Origin: Aculops lycopersici
Lineage: Eukaryota > Arthropoda > Arachnida > Trombidiformes > Eriophyidae
Reading direction: 5' to 3'
Assembly: GCA_015350385.1 (NCBI GenBank)
Contig: WNKI01000002.1
Location: 3,908,894-3,972,893, forward strand
Length of the DNA stretch: 64,000 nt
The notes below the pieces were generated by a model that worked only from the letters and a program-made list of their open reading frames with translations, did not search any database and had not been told where the DNA came from. The first letter of the stretch is position 1. Each line of letters opens with the position of its first letter. This document shows positions 55,684 through 64,000 of the stretch, one piece after another. Both the position numbers and the translations under genes were made by a program.

Positions 55684-55714
55684 CATCCTCTTGTCGTTTG
55701 AAAATTATGTGATA

Positions 55715-55738
55715 CACGACGACGACGACGACGACGAC
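55715..55738. repeat. (ACG)n microsatellite
   Basis: Eight ACG/CGA units in the 3' UTR of the NFX1-derived gene. Confidence 0.85.
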
Positions 55739-55845
55739 TACGGGAACAACAATCAATCGCAACAATACATCAACTCTAGACTCATCCCAGCTTCCATGTG
55801 ACAAATCGACCACCAGTTCAAGAAACAAACCATTGTTGTGATAAG

Positions 55846-55851
55846 AATAAA
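55846..55851 (+). terminator. Polyadenylation signal of the NFX1-derived gene
   Basis: AATAAA 163 nt past the stop codon, similar spacing to the parent gene. It supports a transcribed unit. Confidence 0.55.
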
Positions 55852-55966
55852 CTCAGACGCCTCAAAATAGCATCAACACTAAGACAATTGGTTTTATAGC
55901 AACTCTAATTGACATGACTTCAAGTCTGAAAGCCATTTTGTTGCTTTGGTCACACTCTACGACCAG

Positions 55967-56006
55967 TATAAAGATGCAACACTCTCGAGATCTCTTGGAA
56001 TCAGAT
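55967..56006 (+). promoter_or_regulatory. TATA box and initiator of the small secreted gene
   Basis: TATAAAG at 55967-55973 is followed 34 bp later by TCAGAT (56001-56006), an arthropod TCA-type initiator. The predicted 5' UTR is about 52 nt. Confidence 0.65.
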
Positions 56007-56054
56007 CTCAATTTGATCAAAATTTTATTCCTCTCGGAATTTTAAATCGACAAA

Positions 56055-56488
56055 ATGAAGTCACAAGAAATCTCGACCCGACAAATTCTCATTCAAATAG
56101 GTTGTTTGATCCTATGCACGATTTTAGTCTTCTGTAATCAGGTCAAAGCAACAAGTGACGACTACGACGTCCCCCGCGATGAACCAGTAAAATTCACTTA
56201 CCGATCCGCCAGAGAATCTAGGTCGGGGTATCGGCATCCCAGGGATGAAGCCATCAAACTAGTAGATTATAATATGCAGCCAGCAGCCAGTAAGTACTAA
56301 CAATTAATGTTATCTCAATCTTGGATTTTCCTACCAACGACTGGAAGACTAAAATTATTTTTTCTCTAGGTAACAAGCATCACCACAAGAAGGGCGCAAA
56401 GGGGTGGCTTGATATGGGCGCATGGACCAAAAAGAAAGGAGCCTTCGGTTGGTATGCCGATTACCCCGTAGGCAAGGGCAAGAAATGA
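56055..56488 (+). CDS. Small basic secreted protein, two exons, unknown family
   Basis: join(56055..56289, 56370..56488), 117 residues. The intron is 80 bp (GTAAGT to TTTCTCTAG) and splits a Ser codon, with exon 2 opening SNKHHHKKGAKGW. A hydrophobic segment, ILIQIGCLILCTILVFC, forms a signal peptide or anchor near residues 11-28. The middle has two PRDE motifs (VPRDEPVKF and HPRDEAIKL). The C-terminal third is Lys/Gly/aromatic with GWLDMGAW and GAFGWYADYPVGKGKK, a regular wording that looks conserved; I cannot name the family. The strong TATA/initiator promoter and short intron suggest a highly expressed extracellular or cuticle-associated product. An ATTAAA-type signal lies near 56535. Confidence 0.7.
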
Positions 56489-56970
56489 TTTTAAGATGAA
56501 GTTAGTATCACGGATGAAGGAGCAAAATTTTAATGAATTAAAGTTTTTGATTTCAGAATTTCTCACACTTTGTTTTCATTCGCCCGGTTCGCTGAAAGAA
56601 AACCTACAGGTTTCATCATAAGAATTTAGAAGAGCTTCAACTCCATAGGGTTCCACGGGCACAGACTTACCTTACTGTCAACACCGAGTCTTCATTCTTT
56701 TCACACAGTAATTCTTAACTGCAGGAAGATTCTTATGCAGCCTCTGTCGAACGCTATTTAGTGACCGTTGTTGTTGTTTTGTTGTCTGCAGGAATAATTG
56801 TAAACTTCGGAAGCGAAGCAACAGTTGGACCGGCAATTCCTCTCGTTCCATAGCACGTCACTACTATAACCAAAGCTGGTAACCTTTATTATATTTTATT
56901 GTAATTATGACTCTTGATTACAATCTCTATTCAAACCATATGATTGATAATTATTAAATGATGCATAAGT
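56489..56970. other. Intergenic region upstream of TERT
   Basis: No gene recognised; AT-rich. It should contain the 3' end of the small secreted gene and the TERT promoter. No TATA at a convincing distance. Confidence 0.5.
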
Positions 56971-59460
56971 ATGAGCAACCTCAATAGTCTCAGCGAAATA
57001 GATAGGGTGAAGCTGAGATTTACCGGAATCGGCGATCGAATGCCCGATCAACCCGGCAAAATATGGCCACGCGATAGGATCAATCCGAACTCAGATACAC
57101 TCGCAATTCTCAGCAATATTGTGATACAAGATCCGCAATCATTAAGCAATATTAAACATATTATAAGTACATTGTTCCAGCGACTGAAAGAGTGTCGAAC
57201 CAATGAGCTATTCCGAAAACATTGTCCCTTAGATGATAATTTTTTTAACGAAATCAGATTCGATATCAATCATGCACTAGATGCTTATTCTTCGTTCAGT
57301 AAAGTTTTAAGTTTCGTGAATGGAGTGTTACATTCTCTGGATAGAAAGAAAGAAAGATACCTCTTAAAGCTTTTTGGAAGTAAGAGAAATTTAAATATAT
57401 ACAAGGGACATATAAAATGGCTAGTCATTGGCAATACTAAGTTGCGTGAGATAGATGTTAAGAAATTTATTACCAACGATAAGGCGCCCGAGAATTCAAT
57501 GAATTTAGACCAAATCACGTGGCTATCTGATTTAGAACATGCGATCAAGAAGGAACTATTCTTGAGAGTCGTGTTTTTCATCACGAGGTACCTAGCGGAG
57601 CTTCTACGAAGATACTTTTATATCACTACCGGAAATCCTTTTGCCAACCAGATATTTTATTACCGTTATGATTTGTGGCATAAGATACAAAATAAGGAGA
57701 TCAAAAATTTGATTGACGCCAACCTGTTGTACCGGGCTATGGTTGGAGATTCGGTTGAATATCCGTCCATCGAAACTTCAAAGATCAAGTTCCACTTGAA
57801 GAAGAATGGGCTTCGATTGATTTGCACCAATCAAAGGCCTACCAAAGCCCCACTTGGCACTAATGATGAGATCAGACGCAAGCAGGCTGTGTTTCGATAC
57901 CTTACCAATAAGATGCCTAACTTTAAGAAGTTTCAGACAGATATTTTATTGAGCGAGTTGCGAAAATTTAAGATAAAAAAGTTCGAAGGCGGTCAGCGTG
58001 TATATTTTGTTCGAGCAGACATGCAAAATTGTTTTCCAAGTATAAAGCAGGCTAAATTACGAGACATCATCTTAGATTCACTAGCCAAGTTTCTTCCTCA
58101 AGCTAATCATAATATTGTTAATAACGAGAATGTTAACACTTTGAATTCACAATTAGTTTCCCCTACTAGACGCCAGAGTGGTGTTCGAGATATCTCTTCT
58201 GGCTACAAGAATCCCAAAGAGGATAAATTTCAGGAAATGAATATCAAATTCTACAGGATTTCCTTCTACCGGACTCGCCCTAGGCGTAGATTAACCAGTC
58301 GCATAAAAGAGGAGGAAATATGGACTCTTGAACCTGAGTATCACATAAGAAATCCAATGAATGAGCATGTTAGAGTGATGGAGGAAATAACTATGCCCCT
58401 CGAAGATTTCGACACCAACTGTTTGCGTCCACAATTGATCAATCCAGTTTTGAAGATATCTCGAACAGCTGAACACTATTATAACCTAGTGAAAGGCATT
58501 CGTCAAGGAGCAAAATCTTCGGCACATTTAAACTCAATCTATATCCAAACTGCTATCAATGAGCACCTAGGCGACATTGTAAACTCAGAAGATTGTAGAG
58601 TTTTCACATATGTGGATGATATTCTGTTTATATCGACCAACTATGAGAAGTCGAAGATTTTTATGCAAAAGATGCTCACTGGATTCAAAGACTATGATCT
58701 AAGAATCAATTGTGATAAACTAGCCTGTAATTTCAATTACCGAACTGACGAAAATCAACCTGCGTCTGACTTATGTCGCTTGAAAGATCATGTCACATTC
58801 TTTCGACGCAAAATAGATCTCGAAACCTTCAAATGTAGTAATTTATATGACTACGGTGGACTAAGATTGTGCGAAACTTTCTCGGCTACACCTTACGAGT
58901 CTGAGACCGCAATCAACCATACAGTGGGAGCGGCTCAGATAGAACCTATAGTTTTGGATTTGCAATTGAATGGTCTCGAACAGGTAGTTACAAACATATT
59001 TGAGCATGCAGCTCTGATCGCCCATCGGATTGGAACTCTGATGATCATTTCATTTGTGTACAAATCAGCGCACAAACAAGATCCTAAATTGCTGGCAATA
59101 CAAATCAAATCAATGAGCAAGAGATTGTTGGCGCTGATCACTAGCTATGTGAAGAAAGATAAGATTGAAAACGATTTCGATTATCATACACTGCGATATA
59201 TTGTAACCTCGGCTTTTAGCGTAACTTGGAATCGAAACAAGTTACGTCACAGGAGAAAAGAAAGAGATTACTTGGAGAAACGAGCCAAGAAATATGGCTG
59301 GCAGTTCCTGGTGGATTGCTCGAGGAACCTTCAGGACGGAGATAATGATCCAAACAATAGCTTATTGTACGAGCGAAAGGATAAGATTAACAAGGTACTT
59401 CGATCGTTGGTTGGCCAGTTCAACAGGAGCGAATTCGCCAAAGAGATCGTATTGCCCTGA
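56971..59460 (+). CDS. Tert: Telomerase reverse transcriptase
   Basis: 829 residues, one exon. TERT copies an RNA template onto chromosome ends in the nucleus. Order: a helical N-terminal RNA-binding-type region (about 60-195); motif T, FFITRYLAELLRRYFYITT followed by FYYRYDLWHKIQ (about 200-240); a motif-1 block with LRLICTNQRP near 280-290; motif A, VRADMQNCFPSI, catalytic Asp350; a long insertion of about 150 residues before motif B', as in the TERT insertion-in-fingers domain; motif B', GIRQGAKSSAHLN (about 508-520); motif C, FTYVDDILF with Asp549 and Asp550; motif D, LRINCDKLACNF; then a helical C-terminal extension ending near YLEKRAKKYGW. All three catalytic Asp are intact. Vertebrate TERT is about 1130 residues; the N terminus here seems too short for a full TEN domain, as in insects. 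A Penelope-like element was considered, but motif T, the insertion and single-copy context favour TERT. Confidence 0.85.
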   Translation: MSNLNSLSEIDRVKLRFTGIGDRMPDQPGKIWPRDRINPNSDTLAILSNIVIQDPQSLSNIKHIISTLFQRLKECRTNELFRKHCPLDDNFFNEIRFDINHALDAYSSFSKVLSFVNGVLHSLDRKKERYLLKLFGSKRNLNIYKGHIKWLVIGNTKLREIDVKKFITNDKAPENSMNLDQITWLSDLEHAIKKELFLRVVFFITRYLAELLRRYFYITTGNPFANQIFYYRYDLWHKIQNKEIKNLIDANLLYRAMVGDSVEYPSIETSKIKFHLKKNGLRLICTNQRPTKAPLGTNDEIRRKQAVFRYLTNKMPNFKKFQTDILLSELRKFKIKKFEGGQRVYFVRADMQNCFPSIKQAKLRDIILDSLAKFLPQANHNIVNNENVNTLNSQLVSPTRRQSGVRDISSGYKNPKEDKFQEMNIKFYRISFYRTRPRRRLTSRIKEEEIWTLEPEYHIRNPMNEHVRVMEEITMPLEDFDTNCLRPQLINPVLKISRTAEHYYNLVKGIRQGAKSSAHLNSIYIQTAINEHLGDIVNSEDCRVFTYVDDILFISTNYEKSKIFMQKMLTGFKDYDLRINCDKLACNFNYRTDENQPASDLCRLKDHVTFFRRKIDLETFKCSNLYDYGGLRLCETFSATPYESETAINHTVGAAQIEPIVLDLQLNGLEQVVTNIFEHAALIAHRIGTLMIISFVYKSAHKQDPKLLAIQIKSMSKRLLALITSYVKKDKIENDFDYHTLRYIVTSAFSVTWNRNKLRHRRKERDYLEKRAKKYGWQFLVDCSRNLQDGDNDPNNSLLYERKDKINKVLRSLVGQFNRSEFAKEIVLP

Positions 59461-60128
59461 AGGGCAAAAAGGATTCTAACCACCACTGGAGCTCTCATCG
59501 ATGTCCTGGTAGTTCATATGTGGTGCCTACCTGTAGCGGCGGTCTCATGAATAGTGATTGCTTTGCACACGAGCCATGAGTATGGCTGACTACACATGCC
59601 CGAGTGCCACTGAGACATAATGTACATATGTAATAAAACATGGCATATCTTGACGCAACTAAACTTACTGTTCCTCTCGTCACTGGGAAGCCAATCGCTC
59701 TTCGCATCTCCGTTATGGGCCCTTGTAACTTAGCAAGTTGCACCTCAAAGACTGTTAGTTGTAACAAGGAAGCCATCGAGAAACTCTTTGCTTCGATCTG
59801 TTGCCAGAGATTTAAATGTTTTGACATAATTTACTAGTTGTATAGTGACATACACCTTCACTGAAAAAACTGCCACCATGCAGACTGACTCGTGGTATTG
59901 AAGCCAAAGTCTTAATGAGTCAGCCAAATCTTTCGGAGAAGGGTGATGAAAGTTGCGGGAAGTTGGCGGTCTTCACGAGAAGAATGACTGTCGAATATGG
60001 AGATAGATATCGAGTATGATCGTGTCATGTTCAATACTGTACCAAGGTTGTCTAGTATTGCTGAATTTTGCCGGCTAAACGAACCTTATGACACAAAGTG
60101 ATTGTGGACATGCGATTACTCTTACAAG
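59461..60128. other. Spacer between TERT and acyltransferase copy 1
   Basis: It holds the TERT 3' UTR and the acyltransferase promoter. The last 190 bp (from about 59940) resemble the sequence before acyltransferase copy 2 (from about 63320): shared words include ATGAAAGTT, AGATATCGAG-like and TATTGAATT-like stretches. A 65-codon ORF at 59640 has no support. Confidence 0.5.
59632..59637 (+). terminator. Polyadenylation signal of TERT
   Basis: AATAAA 172 nt past the TERT stop. Confidence 0.55.
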
Positions 60129-62837
60129 ATGGCAGTTTCTAGGGCAAGGAGATTTCTTTGTCTTTGTATATTAATAGCGATTGATGTCGAGTACCCCCAA
60201 TCACTCGGTGGTGCACAGGCAGCGTCGGTATCGAAGATTTCTCAGATCTTATTTGGAAGGATATGGTCATTCAAAGAGTTTTGCAATGATGACAGGGACG
60301 ATGCAACAAAACTCGAACAAGATGCAACATTTGAAAAGTATTATAACGGAAGTTACGAACATTTGAATGCCACATCACTCGACCTCATAGGTCAACTTCA
60401 CGATGTCAGCCTATTGGCCCTCAAGGCAAGAATGTACACGACCCTAACATGCTCAGCCGCATCCTGGGCCTACGCAGATGAAAATTTGCAGATTCTATCC
60501 GAGTCAGCCACAGCAAATAAGACTGAGTGCTACCGCGCGATCGAGGATATCATTGATAACCGACATATGAAAGAAAATTCGAAGCAGTCAAGTCCAAACT
60601 CAAAATCTAATTCTTTGGACAGTTGGAATCTCCTTAACCTCTTTGGTCGAGTTCCGGATGGAAATTTCTTCGAAAATCCACTCTGGTCGGGTGACTACAA
60701 AGACTGTGTCGCCAAGAACCACATGAGATACTGTCTCGGCGCCTACAAATCTAAAGCTTGGCGCACGAATGATCCTTCCGAGATCTCATATCGCATTGGA
60801 CTCTGCTTGCCGAAAAGTTGCAACTCAAACATCAGTCATTCGGCCTTGCACCTTGGACATATTGATAAATTAGTAAAGCACAATCTCATCAGCAACAGTT
60901 TCGGCTTGACCAATAACGACAAGTTTCATCTGACTGATATCTACTGTCCGCCAACTGAGGATTCAAAATGGCGTACAGTCGGCGATGATCCACTAGAGAT
61001 AATCCTGTTAGTATTACCTGTGATCTGGTTCTCATTATTGGTATCAACTACATTTTTGGCATCTTCAATATCAGCGTCAAATAATCTAGCCAAAGCTTTC
61101 AATATGAAAATAATATGGACAGGTTTCTTGAAACGAGATCATATTGTGCCAGAGTTGGCTGGTTTGAATGCAATCAAGGTTATAGCAATGATAAGTCTCA
61201 TGCTTGCCCACCTCGTTATCTCAAATGTATCCATCCTAGCAAACCCGTTGGAATATAACAAAATCGCGAAGGAATCCCTTGTCGCCCCGTTTCTTGTTCA
61301 AGGTCAACACACCGTCCCTGCCTTTTTCATAATCAGCGGCTTCTTAGCTGGATACAAGGAGTTGCGAAGATCGAAACTATCGAGCGGATATCTCGAGTTT
61401 GTTATCCGCCGTTATGCTCGCTTGTTGCCTATGTACTTGGTCGCGTATGCCTATGTCAAGACATTCGGACACCTGTTGGGCGAGGGTCCTTTGTGGGACT
61501 ATGGAGTTTCGCCACAGAGCGAAACACGTCAGTGCATGGCGGAGTCCTGGTTCATACCAGTTCTCATGTTGGCAAACTTTATCAATCCTTTCTCACACTG
61601 CATCCTCACTGGTTGGCACATTGCAAATGACTTCCAAATTTACCTCATACTACCGGCTCTTTTTGCAATATTTTATCGAAGCAAAAGACTCGGAATATTG
61701 GCGACAGTTTGCGGTTTTATAGCTAGTCATCTGTATCACGTCTACAATTTCATCGAGACCTCAGACGTAAACTTCCGCCACATTTCTATGGAACCTTATC
61801 TCATGGCGCCTCGACTTTTAATGGCCCGCTTAGCTTGGGCCTATGTGAATCCATTCGGCCGAATGGGGACTTACTTCTCGGGTGTCCTATTGGCTCACCT
61901 GATCCTTGAAAAGAAGAAGAAGAAGTTGCTCGAGACCAATGGCAACTCGGACAATATTGGGAACAAATCCAACGTAGATCCAGCCTCGGGCAAGTATATT
62001 GGCCCTTTACATAGATTTGAAGTTGTGGAAATTTGTCGACGTGACGCCGGGGCGCCGACTGAGAGCCGCGGCACCATGCAAACGTTTTTCAAGAGTCATT
62101 GCTCACTTGCCGATGGTCTTTGCATTCCAGAAAAATACTGTGTCGCGACGGGACTGGTCTTGTTGATCGTGGGATTCTCGTCGCCAAGTTTTCCGGATAA
62201 TCTCAAACTGTTGCCCGGCTCGCAGTGGTTTGGGTATCCGTTGATGAGACTGTTAGTAGAACTCGGTTGGTTTTCGCTTCTGTATGGAATTTTGGGTGCT
62301 AATATTTCGGCCATCATAACGAGTCAATCGTCGATAGGCCATCTCAGGAATGATTGCCAGACTGAGAAAGCCAGGATCATTGGAACTGATAAATCAAATG
62401 ACAACAACCAGCAAAGGGAGACGATCACAACTGACACCACTGAATGTGAGGCGCTTTCTTGCCCTCCACCACTACCACCACCGACCGACGGTTTCAAGGA
62501 GCTCAAGTCTGGGGACCGGTTAGTGGAGGGCCGACTGAATAGTGGTGGATCGAGAGTGGTATTTCTGAAATGGCCCATCTGGAATATACTGGTCAAATTG
62601 AATTATACTCTAATCCTAACTCATTTCACACTGGCCCGCTACCTCGTCCTAACGCGAGCTCGACTATTCGCATTCAATTGGCTTGACTTTTGCCAACTGG
62701 CTAGTCTCTATCTAGTGGCAAGCTACTTGCTCGCTCTCCTCATTCATCTGACTGTTGAGATGCCGTTGACGCGAGTAATAAAGCAGCAACTCCTTGAAAA
62801 GCTGTTCTGTCGACGCCACCAATCCTCGCAAGGGTAA
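60129..62837 (+). CDS. nrf-6-type membrane acyltransferase, copy 1
   Basis: 902 residues from the Met at 60129; an in-frame Met at 60102 is possible, but the inner start places the signal peptide (LCLCILIAI) at the N terminus and aligns with copy 2. The NRF domain follows (LFGRIWSFKEFCNDDRD near 48, several Cys, CLGAYKSKAWR and GLCLPKSC), an extracellular or lumenal region. The acyltransferase-3 domain starts near 340 (ELAGLNAIKVIAMISLMLAH), with FFIISGFLAGY and RRYARLLPMYLVAYAY (about 425), then about ten membrane spans. A polar loop with a Lys run and one with PPPLPPPTDG interrupt it. The family acylates extracellular or lumenal substrates; in C. elegans nrf-6 takes part in lipid and drug transport across tissues. 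Substrate unknown. Single exon. Confidence 0.85.
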   Translation: MAVSRARRFLCLCILIAIDVEYPQSLGGAQAASVSKISQILFGRIWSFKEFCNDDRDDATKLEQDATFEKYYNGSYEHLNATSLDLIGQLHDVSLLALKARMYTTLTCSAASWAYADENLQILSESATANKTECYRAIEDIIDNRHMKENSKQSSPNSKSNSLDSWNLLNLFGRVPDGNFFENPLWSGDYKDCVAKNHMRYCLGAYKSKAWRTNDPSEISYRIGLCLPKSCNSNISHSALHLGHIDKLVKHNLISNSFGLTNNDKFHLTDIYCPPTEDSKWRTVGDDPLEIILLVLPVIWFSLLVSTTFLASSISASNNLAKAFNMKIIWTGFLKRDHIVPELAGLNAIKVIAMISLMLAHLVISNVSILANPLEYNKIAKESLVAPFLVQGQHTVPAFFIISGFLAGYKELRRSKLSSGYLEFVIRRYARLLPMYLVAYAYVKTFGHLLGEGPLWDYGVSPQSETRQCMAESWFIPVLMLANFINPFSHCILTGWHIANDFQIYLILPALFAIFYRSKRLGILATVCGFIASHLYHVYNFIETSDVNFRHISMEPYLMAPRLLMARLAWAYVNPFGRMGTYFSGVLLAHLILEKKKKKLLETNGNSDNIGNKSNVDPASGKYIGPLHRFEVVEICRRDAGAPTESRGTMQTFFKSHCSLADGLCIPEKYCVATGLVLLIVGFSSPSFPDNLKLLPGSQWFGYPLMRLLVELGWFSLLYGILGANISAIITSQSSIGHLRNDCQTEKARIIGTDKSNDNNQQRETITTDTTECEALSCPPPLPPPTDGFKELKSGDRLVEGRLNSGGSRVVFLKWPIWNILVKLNYTLILTHFTLARYLVLTRARLFAFNWLDFCQLASLYLVASYLLALLIHLTVEMPLTRVIKQQLLEKLFCRRHQSSQG

Positions 62838-62956
62838 AATAAGTTGTGACTGCACCAATCAGCCAGATATAAAACCCATACTCTCGGATTAGCCGTCAGA
62901 TGGTCTCGAATAGATCAACAAACATCCCTTGGGTAGAAGATCCGACTGTTCACCAA
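62838..62956. other. Spacer after acyltransferase copy 1
   Basis: Short 3' flank, no feature seen. The duplication joint should lie here or just after. Confidence 0.4.
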
Positions 62957-63150
62957 ATTGAAACTCCGATGATCAGCACTTAAACAGGATCCTAAATTGC
63001 TAGCAATACAAATCAAATCAATGAGCAAGAGATTCGTGGCGCTGATTACTTCACTGGTTATGTGAAGAAAGATAAGATTGAAAACAAATTTGATTATCAT
63101 ACACTGCGATATATTGTAACTTCGGCTTTTAGCGCAACATGAAAACAAAG
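62957..63150 (+). pseudogene. TERT 3' fragment (decayed duplicate)
   Basis: It aligns with 59030-59245 of TERT: long shared stretches around ATCCTAAATTGCT, CAAATCAAATCAATGAGC, GTGAAGAAAGATAAGATTG and ATTATCATACACTGCGATAT. A deletion of about 18-20 bp near 62980, a small insertion near 63050 and a TGA where TERT has a Trp codon (63139-63141) break the frame. The sense orientation is that of TERT. It marks the left end of the second duplication copy. Confidence 0.85.
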
Positions 63151-63571
63151 CAAGTTAGATTGTTGGCAAACAACAAGGATTATATCGGTTAACTCTTCAC
63201 GTCGTTTCATCTTTTTGTCGGGTAATTCGAGGGAATCGATATAATTGACACACTCAATTACTAATCAAGCTACCAATTCGTATATCGGCTATGGGATGAC
63301 TAGTCACACTGCTCAGGAATTATGAAAGTTCCAGAAAATTAGTGGTCTCGAAGTGATATAGAAAAGTGTCGTCGTTGAGACAGAAATCGAGTTATCTCTC
63401 CTTCGCTCATAGACTAATGATATCTAGGATTATTGAATTGGCCTGATCAAAGTAGCGAGTGCAAATCATTCCAAAATTTTTTACCTTTACCATCGTCGAG
63501 TCAGTAGTGAGAATTTATTTACAAAGTTGACATATTCCTTCTATGCACTCGCGTCGCAGATTTCCTATCCT
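63151..63571. other. Spacer between the TERT fragment and acyltransferase copy 2
   Basis: No gene. From about 63320 it resembles the sequence upstream of acyltransferase copy 1; it is about 450 bp shorter overall than the equivalent spacer in copy 1. Confidence 0.5.
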
Positions 63572-64000
63572 ATGAACAAGATGGTAGTTCTAAGGACAAT
63601 TATGAGATTTCTTTTCATCATTCAGATAGTTTTTGTTGCAGGGTACCTCCCGTCTATCAGTGGTGCACAAACAGAGTCGGTTTCGAAGATTTCTCAGGTC
63701 TTATTTGGAAGAATATGGTCATTCAAAGAGTTTTGCAATGATTACAGAGACGATGCAACAAAACTAAAACAATATGCAACATTCGAAAAGTATTATAACG
63801 GAAGTTACGAGCGTGCCACACCGACCGGGCTTGCAGACCGCCTCAACCATGTGAGCCAAATAGCTCTTGAAGCTAAGATGTATACGCCAGTTTTATGTTC
63901 AGCTACATCTTGGGGCTACGTGAACGAAGATTTACGAAGATTATCCGATTCACCCATAACAAATTGGACGGATTGCGTCCAAGAGGTTGCACGGATTTTT
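63572..64000 (+). CDS. nrf-6-type membrane acyltransferase, copy 2 (cut by window end)
   Basis: 143 codons are open to the window edge, with no stop. A signal peptide (MRFLFIIQIVFVAGYLPSIS) is followed by SVSKISQVLFGRIWSFKEFC and DDATKLKQYATFEKYYNGSY, closely matching copy 1 in protein and DNA. The match then loosens: ATPTGLADRLNHVSQIALEAK against copy 1 ATSLDLIGQLHDVSLLALKAR, and CSATSWGYVNEDLRRLSDS against CSAASWAYADENLQILSES. The frame is conserved through this divergence, so the copy was probably kept functional, at least for some time. Whether it is complete cannot be seen. Confidence 0.8.
   Translation, partial: MNKMVVLRTIMRFLFIIQIVFVAGYLPSISGAQTESVSKISQVLFGRIWSFKEFCNDYRDDATKLKQYATFEKYYNGSYERATPTGLADRLNHVSQIALEAKMYTPVLCSATSWGYVNEDLRRLSDSPITNWTDCVQEVARIF

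Noticed and set aside
59640..59837. 65-codon ORF after TERT
   Set aside because: It lies in the TERT 3' flank, overlaps the polyadenylation signal zone, and has no homologous ORF before acyltransferase copy 2.
1..64000. CRISPR arrays, bacterial operons, rRNA or prophage
   Set aside because: None seen; gene structure, polyadenylation signals and introns are eukaryotic throughout.

Overview
This is eukaryotic, almost certainly arthropod, nuclear DNA. The evidence is a Toll-receptor TIR exon with a long Gln/His-rich tail, a shuttle-craft/NFX1 gene, an ELOVL6/Baldspot-type elongase, nrf-6-type acyltransferases in tandem, TATA plus TCA initiator core promoters, AATAAA signals and two GT-AG introns of 80 and 96 bp. 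The near absence of introns in long genes (an 8.6 kb SZT2 ORF, a 3.1 kb NFX1 ORF, a 2.5 kb TERT ORF) would fit a mite-like or other intron-poor lineage; that placement is inference.

Layout. 1-2826: end of an intron and the last exon of a Toll-family receptor (+). About 3.5-31.3 kb: a gene desert with no recognisable exon. It is rich in microsatellites (GA/CT, several pentanucleotide arrays) and in recurring short motifs: CTCF-like sites with core CAGGTGGC, mostly in one orientation; the ETS 8-mer CCGGAAGT; and four copies of TTACGTAACG. 31.3-39.9 kb (-): intronless SZT2, the KICSTOR scaffold of amino-acid sensing upstream of mTORC1. 40.7-41.3 kb (+): SFT2-type Golgi transport protein with one intron. 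41.6-42.3 kb (-): secreted protein with two six-cysteine domains and Thr/Pro linkers, followed by a decayed paralogue at 43.1-43.4 kb.

46.7-47.6 kb (+): fatty-acid elongase. 48.2-51.2 kb (-): ribulose-phosphate 3-epimerase, a very short GAB/DOS-like protein that keeps only the SHP2-binding tyrosine pair, a secreted helical protein, and a small secreted ORF. 51.9-55.7 kb (+): NFX1/shuttle craft followed by a truncated NFX1-derived mini-gene. 56.0-56.5 kb (+): spliced small basic secreted protein. 57.0-59.5 kb (+): telomerase reverse transcriptase (TERT) with intact catalytic motifs. 60.1 kb to the end (+): an nrf-6-type membrane acyltransferase, a decayed fragment of the TERT 3' end, then a second acyltransferase copy cut by the window edge. 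This order records a tandem duplication whose unit began inside TERT.

The genes do not form one pathway. The points most worth following are the duplicated TERT-acyltransferase block, the PH-less GAB-like protein 54 bp upstream of RPE, the NFX1-derived RING mini-protein, the six-cysteine protein with its pseudogene, and the motif-rich desert.
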